From Bacteroidia bacterium (lineage in GTDB: Bacteria; Bacteroidota; Bacteroidia; Bacteroidales; UBA932): a DNA stretch of 64,000 nt. The notes beneath the pieces were generated by a model. The model worked only from the letters and a program-made list of their open reading frames with translations, made no database searches and was not told the origin of the DNA. Shown piece by piece: positions 9,575-18,111 of this stretch. Both the position numbers and the translations under genes were made by a program. The first letter of the stretch is position 1; each line of letters opens with the position of its first letter. The stretch is taken from contig JAUNNZ010000002.1 in NCBI GenBank assembly GCA_030537315.1, positions 36,188-100,187 on the forward strand. The letters are read 5' to 3'.

Positions 9575-11436
9575 TGCAAAACTCTTACGACATAATCGTT
9601 GTCGGCGGCGGTCACGCCGGCTGTGAGGCTGCGATGGCGGCAGCAAACCTTGGTTCAAAGGTACTTCTTGTATCGATGGATATGCTCGGTTTCGCCAGAA
9701 TGTCATGTAATCCGGCTGTTGGTGGTATAGCTAAAGGTCAGATAGTCAAAGAGATAGATGCTCTTGGAGGCTATATGGGGCTTGTCACGGATATGTCTAC
9801 ACTTCAGTTCAGGATGCTTAATTGCTCCAAGGGACCGGCAATGTGGAGCCCTCGCGCTCAATGCGATAAAATCCAGTTTTCACTCAACTGGCGCAAAATC
9901 CTCGAAAGTCATTGTAACTTAGATATTTACGCTGATTCCGTCGTTTCTTTTCTCTTTGAGAATTCAAAAATCTGCGGAGTAAAGACTAATACAGGGGCGA
10001 TTTTCAAGTCTAAAGCGGTTGTCTTGACCGCCGGAACCTTCCTTGGAGGCAAACTTTTCATAGGTCGTCACGATATGGAGGGCGGAAGAATCGGCGAGCC
10101 CGCCTCTTATGGTTTGACAGAACAGCTTGTTTCCTTGGGAATAGGAACGGACAGGATGAAAACCGGCACTCCGCCGAGAATTGATATTTCTTCCGTTGAC
10201 CTTTCAAAGCTCGACAGGCAGTATGGTGATGAAAACCCTGAACGTTTTTCGTTTCTTGATGTGAAATCTTCTGTTCAGAATGGAGGAGAGCAGATGCCTT
10301 GCTATATTCTTCACACGAATGAAAAGGTTCACGAAATTTTGAGGTCCGGCTTCGACGAATCCCCATTGTTCACAGGTCTCATTCACGGTCGTGGGCCAAG
10401 GTACTGTCCCAGCATTGAGGATAAGCTCAGGGTATTTCCAGAGAACAATGCTCATCAGCTTTTCCTAGAGCCAGAAGGCCGTTGGACCAATGAATATTAT
10501 CTTCAGGGATTCTCATCTTCGCTTCCTCTGCACATCCAGCTTGACGCGCTGCATTCCATCGAAGGTCTTGAAAACGTCAAGATTTATCGTCCCGCCTACG
10601 CTGTTGAATATGACTTCTTTGACCCGACACAGCTGAAGGCGTCTCTGGAACTTAAATCAATAGAAAACCTTTTCCTGGCAGGCCAGGTAAATGGTACGAC
10701 CGGTTACGAGGAGGCAGCGGCTCAAGGTATTATGGCCGGCATCAACGCGCATCTCAAGATCAACGATAAGGATCCGTTCGTATTGTCAAGAAATGAATCC
10801 TATATCGGTGTCTTGATTGATGATCTTATCACGAAAGGGGTTGATGAGCCATATAGAATGTTCACCTCAAGAGCAGAATATCGTATTCTGCTAAGACAGG
10901 ATAACGCTGACCAGAGACTTACGTCGTTGTCCCATTCCATAGGGCTAGCCAGCGATGAACGTTTCGATCTGTGCGAGAAGAAATATGCGGCTGTGGATGC
11001 GTTGATTGAGTATTGTGACTCCAAAAAGGTTCGCGCCAAGGACATTAATCCCTATCTTGAATCCGTTGGCTCAGCGCCTTTGACGGAATCTAAAAAGATG
11101 TCTGAACTGGTTTCCAGACCGGGCATATCGTTGTCAAATCTTCTTGAGAACGTTCCACGTGGAACACATTATGAGAAAAATGTTGTTCAAAGTGCGGAAA
11201 TCTCAATCAAATACAAAGGATATATCGATAGAGAGCAGAAGCTCGTAGAAAAGATTTCCCGTCTTGAATCTCTTTCAATACCGGAGGGCTTTGACTTTGA
11301 GAAAGTCTCCGGATTAACCATAGAGTGCCGTCAGAAGCTGAAAAGATATAACCCGAGAACGATTGCACAGGCTTCTCGGATCTCGGGCGTTTCTCCTGCA
11401 GACATCTCTGTTCTGCTGGTTTATTTCGGAAGATAG
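9574..11436 (+). CDS. mnmG: tRNA uridine 5-carboxymethylaminomethyl synthesis enzyme MnmG (GidA)
   Basis: MnmG uses FAD and works with MnmE to modify U34 of certain tRNAs. The 620 residues are the normal length. The FAD motif VGGGHAGCEAAMAAANLG is at the N-terminus, the SCNPAVGGIAKG signature is near residue 47, the second signature GxxGYEEAAAQGxxAG is near 380, and the C-terminal helical MnmE-binding domain follows. Codons about 527-531 (VPRGT) are written with the palindrome GTTCCACGTGGAAC, a parS-type site. The gene ends three bases before a second copy and converges on ruvA. Confidence 0.97.
   Translation: MQNSYDIIVVGGGHAGCEAAMAAANLGSKVLLVSMDMLGFARMSCNPAVGGIAKGQIVKEIDALGGYMGLVTDMSTLQFRMLNCSKGPAMWSPRAQCDKIQFSLNWRKILESHCNLDIYADSVVSFLFENSKICGVKTNTGAIFKSKAVVLTAGTFLGGKLFIGRHDMEGGRIGEPASYGLTEQLVSLGIGTDRMKTGTPPRIDISSVDLSKLDRQYGDENPERFSFLDVKSSVQNGGEQMPCYILHTNEKVHEILRSGFDESPLFTGLIHGRGPRYCPSIEDKLRVFPENNAHQLFLEPEGRWTNEYYLQGFSSSLPLHIQLDALHSIEGLENVKIYRPAYAVEYDFFDPTQLKASLELKSIENLFLAGQVNGTTGYEEAAAQGIMAGINAHLKINDKDPFVLSRNESYIGVLIDDLITKGVDEPYRMFTSRAEYRILLRQDNADQRLTSLSHSIGLASDERFDLCEKKYAAVDALIEYCDSKKVRAKDINPYLESVGSAPLTESKKMSELVSRPGISLSNLLENVPRGTHYEKNVVQSAEISIKYKGYIDREQKLVEKISRLESLSIPEGFDFEKVSGLTIECRQKLKRYNPRTIAQASRISGVSPADISVLLVYFGR
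11151..11166. promoter_or_regulatory. parS-type ParB-binding site 1 (inside mnmG)
   Basis: CGTTCCACGTGGAACA contains the perfect 14-base palindrome GTTCCACGTGGAAC at 11152-11165, which matches chromosomal parS sites of the TGTTCCACGTGGAACA type. The site lies within the mnmG reading frame. Confidence 0.75.
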
Positions 11437-11438
11437 AG

Positions 11439-11454
11439 CGTTCCACGTGGAACA
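11439..11454. promoter_or_regulatory. parS-type ParB-binding site 2 (between mnmG and ruvA)
   Basis: This 16-mer, CGTTCCACGTGGAACA, is identical to the one 288 bases upstream. It fills the gap between the stop codons of convergent mnmG and ruvA. Confidence 0.78.
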
Positions 11455-12048
11455 CTATAACATTTGCAGGGCGGCTTTGATAATCTGCTCGACGCTTGCC
11501 GTCGGGTTTTTCTTGAGAATTGACTGCATCGCCTTGGAGATGTTTGGCTTGCTGAAACCGAGCTGCTGGAGAGCGCTTGCCGCCTCTTCTGCGGCAGCAT
11601 TGGTATCCTGGCGGAAGAGTGTCTCTGCGCTGACTTCTTCTCCCTTTACAATCTTGTCCTTCAACTCGAGAACCATTCTTTGTGCGGTTTTCAAGCCGAT
11701 TCCCTTGATGGATTTAAGTCTGGCGACATCTTCAGCGAGGATGGCTTCCCTCAATTCGTCCGCTGTCAGTGAGGACAGGATCATTCTGGCAGATGATGAT
11801 CCCATTCCTGAAACACTGGTGATGTGTCGGAACAATGTTCGCTCTTCCTGTGAGGCAAAGCCGTATTCAACCGTGGTTCCTTCGCGTGGATTTGCCTGGC
11901 TTTGAACGAAGATTTTAGCCTCGCCTTTGCCTTCCAGCGCGCCGTATGTCTGGAGGGATATTTCCAATAGATATCCTATGCCGTTATTATCAATAACGAC
12001 GTATGTCGGAGTGAGCTCTGCGACCCTGCCTGAAATGTAATTGACCAT
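11455..12048 (-). CDS. ruvA: Holliday junction DNA-binding protein RuvA
   Basis: RuvA is the tetrameric junction-binding partner of RuvB. I place the start at 12048 (MVNYISGRVAEL), giving 197 residues, the family length; a longer frame upstream would overlap the divergent sufS and adds an unrelated 58 residues. The OB-fold is residues 1-65, the two helix-hairpin-helix motifs are near 70-130 (SVSGMGSSSARMIL and SIKGIGLKTAQRMVLELK) and the RuvB-binding domain is about 150-197. A TATTTTTG box at 12053-12060 ends four bases before the ATG, which supports this start and suggests a leaderless mRNA. Confidence 0.96.
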   Translation of the reverse strand: MVNYISGRVAELTPTYVVIDNNGIGYLLEISLQTYGALEGKGEAKIFVQSQANPREGTTVEYGFASQEERTLFRHITSVSGMGSSSARMILSSLTADELREAILAEDVARLKSIKGIGLKTAQRMVLELKDKIVKGEEVSAETLFRQDTNAAAEEAASALQQLGFSKPNISKAMQSILKKNPTASVEQIIKAALQML

Positions 12049-12052
12049 AACA

Positions 12053-12079
12053 CAAAAATAGGAAAAAATACTAAATTTG
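12053..12079. promoter_or_regulatory. Back-to-back promoters for ruvA and sufS
   Basis: Minus-strand TATTTTTG at 12053-12060 lies four bases before the ruvA ATG. Plus-strand TAAATTTG at 12072-12079 lies seven bases before the sufS ATG. Both transcripts should start at or within a few bases of AUG. Confidence 0.6.
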
Positions 12080-12086
12080 CAGTCCG

Positions 12087-13283
12087 ATGAGAGATCAATT
12101 TCCACAGCTTTCCGAGCAGGTTTACGGGAAGCGGCTTGTCTACCTGGACAACGCCGCCACATCTCTGCGTCCGCAGCGCGTACTAGACCTTTGGAATGAT
12201 CTCTCCTCCCATAAAAACGCAAATCTGCACAGAGCCGTCCATCATATCGCGGCGGTTGCTACAGAAGAGTACGAAACTACCAGAGATGCCGTCAGACAGT
12301 ATCTGAACGCGGAATTCCGCGAAGAAATCATCTTCACGTCCGGCGCCACCGCCTCAATCAACCTTGTGGCCTTCTCCTTCGGCGAAGCCTTCGTCAAAGA
12401 GGGTGACGAGATCATCGTCACCGAGGCCGAACACCATTCCAACATCGTTCCATGGCAGATGCTCTGCGAGCGCAAAAAGGCTGTCCTGAAACATCTGGAA
12501 GTTGATGAAAACGGCCATCTGGAATACGCTGCGCTGAATACGCTCATCACCCCTAGAACAAAACTTGTCTGCATATCCCACATCTCCAACGTCCTGGGTC
12601 TTACAAACCCGGTAAAGGAGATTGTAAATATTTGTCACTCAAATAGTTGCCCCGTTCTTGTCGATGGTGCACAGGGTATTGTCCACGAGGCTGTCGATGT
12701 CCGTGACCTTGACTGCGACTTCTATGTTTTCTCCGGTCACAAGGTGTTTTCCGCCCCTGGCGTAGGAGTGCTTTACGGAAAGAAAGAGCTACTGGAGCAG
12801 ATGCCTCCGTATATGGGTGGCGGTGAGATGATAGGAACTGTCCGCTGGAGCGGAACCACATATGCCCCGCTGCCGCAGAAATTCGAGGCGGGAACGCAGA
12901 ATATGGCAGGCGTCCCGACTCTCAAGCCGGCGCTTGAAATCGCGGCAGAGCTTCGCGGGAATGACAGCGACGTTGTCCGCGACTACGTTCTGGATGCGCT
13001 TCAGCGCAATCCGCGCATCCGCATTTTCGGCCTTCCGGGTGGTGAATTCAAAAAGATTCCTCTTTTCTCTTTCACCGTTGATGGTGCACACCACGAAGAT
13101 ATTGCGCTGATATTGGATAAGATGGGGGTGGCTGTCCGCTCGGGACAGATGTGTGCGGAGCCATTGATGGACAGATTCGGTGTTACCGGTATGGTGCGTG
13201 CATCCTTTGCGCAGTACAATACCCTGCAGGAGGCTGAGTATTTTATCAAGTCGCTTGAAAAAGCGATAAACATGTTGGTGTAA
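12087..13283 (+). CDS. sufS: Cysteine desulfurase SufS
   Basis: SufS takes sulfur from cysteine with pyridoxal phosphate and hands it to SufE for iron-sulfur cluster assembly. The 398 residues are typical of the group II desulfurase family. YLDNAATS is near residue 18, the EAEHHSNIVPW segment near 115, the lysine in FSGHKVFSAPGVGVLYG near 217-230 binds PLP, and the RSGQMCAEP active-site cysteine is near 350. The stop TAA shares its last A with the sufE ATG. sufBCD are not in the window. Confidence 0.96.
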   Translation: MRDQFPQLSEQVYGKRLVYLDNAATSLRPQRVLDLWNDLSSHKNANLHRAVHHIAAVATEEYETTRDAVRQYLNAEFREEIIFTSGATASINLVAFSFGEAFVKEGDEIIVTEAEHHSNIVPWQMLCERKKAVLKHLEVDENGHLEYAALNTLITPRTKLVCISHISNVLGLTNPVKEIVNICHSNSCPVLVDGAQGIVHEAVDVRDLDCDFYVFSGHKVFSAPGVGVLYGKKELLEQMPPYMGGGEMIGTVRWSGTTYAPLPQKFEAGTQNMAGVPTLKPALEIAAELRGNDSDVVRDYVLDALQRNPRIRIFGLPGGEFKKIPLFSFTVDGAHHEDIALILDKMGVAVRSGQMCAEPLMDRFGVTGMVRASFAQYNTLQEAEYFIKSLEKAINMLV

Positions 13284-13696
13284 TGAGCAGTTTGAAAGAA
13301 GTCCAGGCACAGATAGTCGAAGATTTTTCAATGTTCGACGAGTGGCTTGACAAATATGAATATCTGATTGAACTTGGCAAGAACCTCAAGCCGTTCCCGG
13401 AAGAGTTCAAAACCGAAGACAGGCTGATAAAAGGCTGTCAATCAAGGGTTTGGCTTGATTGTAAAATGGAAGAAGGCCGTCTTCAGTTTAGTGCGGACAG
13501 CGATGCCATCATTACAAAGGGAATCATTTCTCTCTTGATAGGCGTCTACTCCGACCGCACGCCAAAGGAGATCGCCGAAGACGATTTCGCCTTCATAAAT
13601 GAGCTCGGGCTCAAGGAGAACCTGTCACCGACCAGGGCCAATGGTCTTGCCAGCATGATAGCCACAATAAAAAGAACGGCAGAGGAGAATCTGTAA
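13283..13696 (+). CDS. sufE: Sulfur acceptor protein SufE
   Basis: SufE accepts sulfur on a cysteine and stimulates SufS. The 137 residues show the family pattern, including the active-site LIKGCQSRVWL segment near residue 48-58 and the ISLLIGVYSDRTPKEI segment near 80. It overlaps sufS and the following gene by one base each (TAATG), so the operon is translationally coupled. Confidence 0.95.
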   Translation: MSSLKEVQAQIVEDFSMFDEWLDKYEYLIELGKNLKPFPEEFKTEDRLIKGCQSRVWLDCKMEEGRLQFSADSDAIITKGIISLLIGVYSDRTPKEIAEDDFAFINELGLKENLSPTRANGLASMIATIKRTAEENL

Positions 13697-14055
13697 TGGA
13701 CAACAACGAAGTTTTGACACCGGAAGACGTGAAGGCGCTGGCGCCTTTGTATGAGGACGTGATTCTTGCTCTGAAGCAAGTTTACGATCCGGAAATCCCC
13801 GTGAACATATATGACCTGGGCCTGATATATGAGCTTAATATCAACAAGGCCCACGAGGTCTACATCAAAATGACGTTCACCGCTCCCAACTGCCCTATGG
13901 CGGACGAGGTGATGAATGAAGTGCAGGTCAGCGTGCTTGACACCCCGGGTGTTAAAGGCTGCAACATCGAGCTCGTCTTCGAGCCGGCCTGGGACCAGAG
14001 CCTTCTTTCCGACGAAGCACGCGTCGCTCTCGGAATGGATCCTGAGGAGATATAA
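13696..14055 (+). CDS. sufT: SufT/MIP18-family (DUF59) iron-sulfur assembly protein
   Basis: These small proteins help mature iron-sulfur proteins and are often part of suf operons. The 119 residues carry the DUF59 core: YDPEIPVNIYDLGLIY near residue 35-50 and TAPNCPMADEV with its conserved cysteine near 75-85. Position directly after sufSE supports the SufT role; the exact client proteins are not deducible. It overlaps folK by one base. Confidence 0.88.
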   Translation: MDNNEVLTPEDVKALAPLYEDVILALKQVYDPEIPVNIYDLGLIYELNINKAHEVYIKMTFTAPNCPMADEVMNEVQVSVLDTPGVKGCNIELVFEPAWDQSLLSDEARVALGMDPEEI

Positions 14056-14498
14056 TGGCAAAACTTTTCCTGGCACTCGGCACCAATCTAGGTGACCGCG
14101 AACGCAATCTGGAAGAAGCGCTCGCGCGTCTTGACGCCATCTTCGGCGCCCGTGCAGCCCTGTCTCCAATAATCAACACCGCCGCCTGCGGCTTCGACGG
14201 CCCGGATTTTCTCAACTGCATAGTAGTCTATGAATCACGCAGACGGCCGGACACAATTCTCAGAATCTGCAAGCAGATAGAGGCCCGTATGGGCCGCACA
14301 GATGCGCCGGAGTATGATGAAAAAGGCAACAGGGTGTTCCACGACAGGATAATCGACATAGACATTCTCCTGTACGGCAATAACAAGGTCAATACAGATA
14401 CTTTGACCATTCCGCATCCACAGGTCCATACCCGTCCATATATAAACGACCTTCTGACATCTTTGCCTTGTCAGATGATTTCTTTGGATATGCTGTAA
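14055..14498 (+). CDS. folK: Hydroxymethyldihydropterin pyrophosphokinase FolK
   Basis: FolK transfers pyrophosphate from ATP to 6-hydroxymethyl-7,8-dihydropterin in folate synthesis. The 147 residues begin with the family motif LALGTNLGDRERNL and contain the metal-binding RIIDIDILLYG segment near residue 100 and the TIPHPQVHTRPY motif near 118-129. It is the last gene of the suf operon and converges on the following minus-strand gene with only seven bases between. Confidence 0.95.
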   Translation: MAKLFLALGTNLGDRERNLEEALARLDAIFGARAALSPIINTAACGFDGPDFLNCIVVYESRRRPDTILRICKQIEARMGRTDAPEYDEKGNRVFHDRIIDIDILLYGNNKVNTDTLTIPHPQVHTRPYINDLLTSLPCQMISLDML

Positions 14499-14505
14499 AG
14501 AAGCC

Positions 14506-15477
14506 TTATTCTTCGTTGTTCCAGCCCGGGGCGGAAATCTGGTGTTCGAGACCGTCCGGAGAAACAAGGACGGCACCGACTTCAGGCTTGGCCAGGTGGC
14601 CTATTGCCTCGAAGGTCTTGAATTCCCTGCCGAATTTCTCATATTGGGCACTTGGGATGACGAACAGCACCACATAGTCGTCTCCGCCGTTCATTGCGGC
14701 TGAAATCGGGTCAATGTTCATCTCTTTGCCAAGGGAGAAACTGTTGCCTTCGAAAGGTATCTTGTCGGCGTAGATCTTCACGCCGAGGCCGCTGTCACGG
14801 TTGAGGCGCAATACGGCATCAGCGAGGCCCCTGCCCACAAAATATCCGAAGGAAGGGTCAACGCCTGCGTCGGTGAGCTGCTGCGGCAGCTGAGCCTCAA
14901 GTTCAGGCTTGAGGTAGGCGGCGAGCATCATCTTGTATTTTTCAAGCTCTTCCGGCTTGTGCTCCAGTACCTGCTGGCCGAGGAATGCGGCGCCGAGACG
15001 GCCGCTTACGCAGACAAGGTCCATGCTTTGCGCCTTCGGGCGCTTGATGTCCGCCGGCTCGATGCCGGTGGCGGTGACGCTGATGCAAAGGCCGTTCTTT
15101 GACGGCTGGAGTTCAAGGCTGAGCGACGCGTAGCCGTGCTCTTTCGCGGCGGTGACAACGCCGCTCCAGAGTTCCTTTATCTGCTCGAAATCGAGCTTTG
15201 CGGAGATGCCGAGGACAAGCGCAAGCGTTTTCGGAGTGGAGCGCACGGCATACAGTTCGCCTGTGGCGGCGAGAACGCTCTTGTAGCCGAGATGCTTGAG
15301 CGGGAAATACTCAAGGTTGAAGTCCACTCCCTCAAGCAGCACCTTGTTGGAGGTGGTCGCGTATCCGGCTTTTGCGGTGTCTATGAAAAGGGGTTCACAA
15401 AACGGCTGGTAGCCGGTACCCTCGAACAATTCCTTGATGGCCGCCACGCGGCCGAGGTCTGCGAATGTCTTTTGCAT
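14506..15477 (-). CDS. Degenerate ThiL/AIR-synthase-like (PurM superfamily) protein
   Basis: The 323 residues align by eye with thiamine-monophosphate kinase ThiL: KVLLEGVDFNLEY near residue 47 corresponds to the ThiL segment that follows the first metal site, RDSGLGVKIYADKIP is near 230 and the C-terminal MNGGDDYVVLF is near 265. However, the N-terminal Asp-Asp-Ala-Ala metal site, the Asp of the TTD motif (here TTSN) and the Asp of the later SDxAAMG motif (here TGELYAV) are missing. It may be an inactive or repurposed paralogue. A TATCTTTG box lies four bases before the ATG. Confidence 0.75.
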   Translation of the reverse strand: MQKTFADLGRVAAIKELFEGTGYQPFCEPLFIDTAKAGYATTSNKVLLEGVDFNLEYFPLKHLGYKSVLAATGELYAVRSTPKTLALVLGISAKLDFEQIKELWSGVVTAAKEHGYASLSLELQPSKNGLCISVTATGIEPADIKRPKAQSMDLVCVSGRLGAAFLGQQVLEHKPEELEKYKMMLAAYLKPELEAQLPQQLTDAGVDPSFGYFVGRGLADAVLRLNRDSGLGVKIYADKIPFEGNSFSLGKEMNIDPISAAMNGGDDYVVLFVIPSAQYEKFGREFKTFEAIGHLAKPEVGAVLVSPDGLEHQISAPGWNNEE

Positions 15478-15481
15478 GATA

Positions 15482-15527
15482 CAAAGATAGTAAAAGAGAA
15501 CACATTAACGAACTTTTGTTAACTTTG
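15482..15527. promoter_or_regulatory. Divergent promoters for the ThiL-like gene and glyS
   Basis: Minus-strand TATCTTTG at 15482-15489 lies four bases from the ThiL-like ATG. Plus-strand TAACTTTG at 15520-15527 lies 35 bases before the glyS ATG. Confidence 0.6.
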
Positions 15528-15562
15528 CAGTTCTTACGTCAGAAAGTAAAAACAAATAAGAT

Positions 15563-17101
15563 ATGACACAGGACGAACTTTTCAAGGTACTTGTTGCGCA
15601 TTGCAAGGAGTATGGCTTCATTTTCCCATCCAGCGAAATTTACGACGGCCTTGCCGCGGTTTACGATTACGGCCAGATGGGTTCAGAGCTCAAGAACAAC
15701 ATCAAGCAGTACTGGTGGAACGCGATGACCCGCCTCAACGAGAACATCGTGGGCATCGATTCCTGCATCTTCATGCACCCTACAATCTGGAAGGCCTCAG
15801 GCCACGTTGACGCATTCAACGACCCTCTCATCGACAACAAGGACTCAAAGAAGCGCTACCGTGCCGACGTCCTCATCGAGGACTATCTCGGCAAGCTCGA
15901 GGAGAAAGTCAACAAGGAGGTCGAGAAGGGCCGCAAGAAATTCGGCGACAGCTTCGACGAGGCACAGTTCCGTGCAACCAATCCTAACGTCCTCCGCGAG
16001 CAGGCAAAGTACGATGAGGTACACAACCGCTATGTCAAGGCCGAACAGGCCGCCGACTTTGCGGAATACCGCCAGATCATCTATGATTGCAATATAGTCT
16101 GCCCAATCAGCGGCACCTGCAACTGGACTGACGTACGCCAGTTCAACCTTATGTTCAGCACCTCTATGGGCAGCACTTCAGACGGCGACAACAAGATCTA
16201 TCTCCGTCCGGAAACCGCACAGGGTATTTTCGTGAACTATCTCAACGTCCAGAAGACCGGCCGTATGAAGATTCCTTTCGGTATCGCACAGATCGGCAAG
16301 GCTTTCCGCAACGAGATCGTCGCCCGCCAGTTCATTTTCCGCATGCGTGAGTTCGAGCAGATGGAGATGCAGTTCTTCATCAAGCCGGGCACCGAGCTTG
16401 ACTGGTTCGCAAAATGGAAGGAGACCCGTATGAAGTGGCACGTGAATATCGGAATGGGAGCGGAGAACTACCGCTTCCACGACCACGAGAAGCTTGCCCA
16501 TTACGCAAACGCCGCCACCGACATCGAGTTCAAGTTCCCGTTCGGCTTCAAGGAACTCGAAGGTATCCACAGCCGTACCAACTTCGACCTCGGCAACCAC
16601 GCCAAGTTCTCAGGCAAGAAGATCGAATACTTCGATCCTGAGGAGAACGCAGCCTATACCCCATACGTTATCGAGACTTCAATCGGCGTTGACCGTATGG
16701 TCCTCGCAGTGCTCAGCAACTCATACAAGGAGGAGCAGCTCGAGAACGGCGAAAGCCGCGTGGTTCTCAGCATCCCTGCACCGCTTGCACCGGTAAAGGC
16801 AGCCGTTCTCCCTCTCATCAAGAAGGATGGTCTTCCTGAACTCGCTCAGGAGATTATGAACGACCTCAAGTACGATTTCAACTGCCAGTACGAAGAAAAG
16901 GATTCCATCGGCAAGCGCTACCGCCGTCAGGATGCAATCGGCACTCCGTTCTGCATCACTGTTGACCACGACTCACTTACCGATCACTGCGTGACCGTCC
17001 GCGACCGCGACACTATGGAACAGCAGCGCGTTCCTATCGCAGAGCTCAAGGAAATGATCCGCAAGAAGGTGGATCTGAATATCCTCCTCCGCAACCTTTA
17101 G
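15563..17101 (+). CDS. glyS: Glycyl-tRNA synthetase (single-chain alpha2 type)
   Basis: Charges tRNA-Gly. The 512 residues are the eukaryote/archaea-like homodimeric class II form, not the two-subunit alpha2beta2 enzyme. Motif 2 lies in the IGKAFRNEI segment near residue 247, preceded by LRPETAQGIFVNY near 213; motif 3 is ETSIGVDRMVLAVL near 372; the C-terminal anticodon-binding domain starts about 415. The stop overlaps that of the convergent oxidoreductase gene. Its own -7 box is 35 bases upstream. Confidence 0.97.
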   Translation: MTQDELFKVLVAHCKEYGFIFPSSEIYDGLAAVYDYGQMGSELKNNIKQYWWNAMTRLNENIVGIDSCIFMHPTIWKASGHVDAFNDPLIDNKDSKKRYRADVLIEDYLGKLEEKVNKEVEKGRKKFGDSFDEAQFRATNPNVLREQAKYDEVHNRYVKAEQAADFAEYRQIIYDCNIVCPISGTCNWTDVRQFNLMFSTSMGSTSDGDNKIYLRPETAQGIFVNYLNVQKTGRMKIPFGIAQIGKAFRNEIVARQFIFRMREFEQMEMQFFIKPGTELDWFAKWKETRMKWHVNIGMGAENYRFHDHEKLAHYANAATDIEFKFPFGFKELEGIHSRTNFDLGNHAKFSGKKIEYFDPEENAAYTPYVIETSIGVDRMVLAVLSNSYKEEQLENGESRVVLSIPAPLAPVKAAVLPLIKKDGLPELAQEIMNDLKYDFNCQYEEKDSIGKRYRRQDAIGTPFCITVDHDSLTDHCVTVRDRDTMEQQRVPIAELKEMIRKKVDLNILLRNL

Positions 17102-18087
17102 TCAAAAGGATATACGACACCCCACTCGGCGCGAAGGGCATCCATCTGCCTCATCACGCCGAGTGTTTCGTTATGCGTGATGAATGGCGATTCGAGCAAA
17201 CCTGCGCCTACGGCTTCACGCGAGGCTATGACTTGATACTCATAGCCTGTTACCTGCTCCTTCGGAGGGAAGTATTCCGCTGTCAGGCGGTAGTCCAGGT
17301 CAAAGACGTGTACGCCTTCCGGGCAGTTCACGTTGTCGACGACAATGAAACCGTTGCTTCCGGTGATCAGTCCCTGCCTGTTGCAGCGCGACATCGCGCT
17401 GGACTGCAGGTTCGCAACGCGGCCGTCCCTGTAGTACAGTGTTTCCTGGTTATAATAGTCCATACCGCTTTCAAGCAGCCTGCAGGAAGAAACGGTCTGT
17501 TCGATGTCGCTGCCGAAATACATCCTTGCAAAGTGGATGCAATAGACTCCAAGGTCCAGAAGAGCACCTCCGGCCAGATCGGGACGCACGATGCGCGGTT
17601 TCTCCATCATGGGATAGCACAGGCTTGCTGAGAGCTGCAGAGGTTCTCCTATGGTGCCGCTTTCAATGATTTCCTTAACCTTTAGGGAAAGAGGCATATA
17701 GCGTGTCCAGATGGCTTCAGTGATGAATACACCCTTCTTGTGGGCAAGGTCGAGCAGCTGCTCCGCCTGGCGGGCGTTTGCCGTGAAGGCTTTCTCGCAG
17801 AGAACAGGCTTCCCGGCTTCTATCGCCAGACTGGCGTGTTCAAGGTGATGTGAATGAGGGGTGGCAATGTACACAAGGTCCACATCCGGGTCATCGACCA
17901 GCTCCTTGTAGGAGCCATAAGCCTTGGTGAATCCCCATTGTTTGGCAAATGCCTGCGCCTTGCCGAGGTCGCGCGATGAGATCGCGTATTTTTCGTAGTC
18001 TCCGCCGAGACCGGTGAGCGTCTCGGCCATCTTGTCGGCGATCCAGCCGGCTCCGATGATACCGATTTTGTAATTTGGACGGTTCAT
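17098..18087 (-). CDS. Gfo/Idh/MocA family NAD(P)-dependent oxidoreductase
   Basis: Members oxidise or reduce sugars and related polyols. The 329 residues start with the Rossmann motif IGIIGAGWIADKMAE, carry the HSHHLEHASLAIEAGKPVLCEKAF segment near residue 88-112 with the EK motif, and end in the C-terminal alpha/beta substrate domain. No signal peptide, so cytoplasmic. It follows a GH2 glycosidase by 24 bases and probably works on the sugar that enzyme releases, but the substrate cannot be read from the sequence. Confidence 0.92.
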   Translation of the reverse strand: MNRPNYKIGIIGAGWIADKMAETLTGLGGDYEKYAISSRDLGKAQAFAKQWGFTKAYGSYKELVDDPDVDLVYIATPHSHHLEHASLAIEAGKPVLCEKAFTANARQAEQLLDLAHKKGVFITEAIWTRYMPLSLKVKEIIESGTIGEPLQLSASLCYPMMEKPRIVRPDLAGGALLDLGVYCIHFARMYFGSDIEQTVSSCRLLESGMDYYNQETLYYRDGRVANLQSSAMSRCNRQGLITGSNGFIVVDNVNCPEGVHVFDLDYRLTAEYFPPKEQVTGYEYQVIASREAVGAGLLESPFITHNETLGVMRQMDALRAEWGVVYPFD

Positions 18088-18111
18088 GACAGTATATTGG
18101 TTATTGTGATT

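Noticed and set aside
12049-12222. Possible 58-residue N-terminal extension of RuvA.
   Set aside because: It overlaps divergent sufS, crosses both promoters and has no similarity to RuvA.
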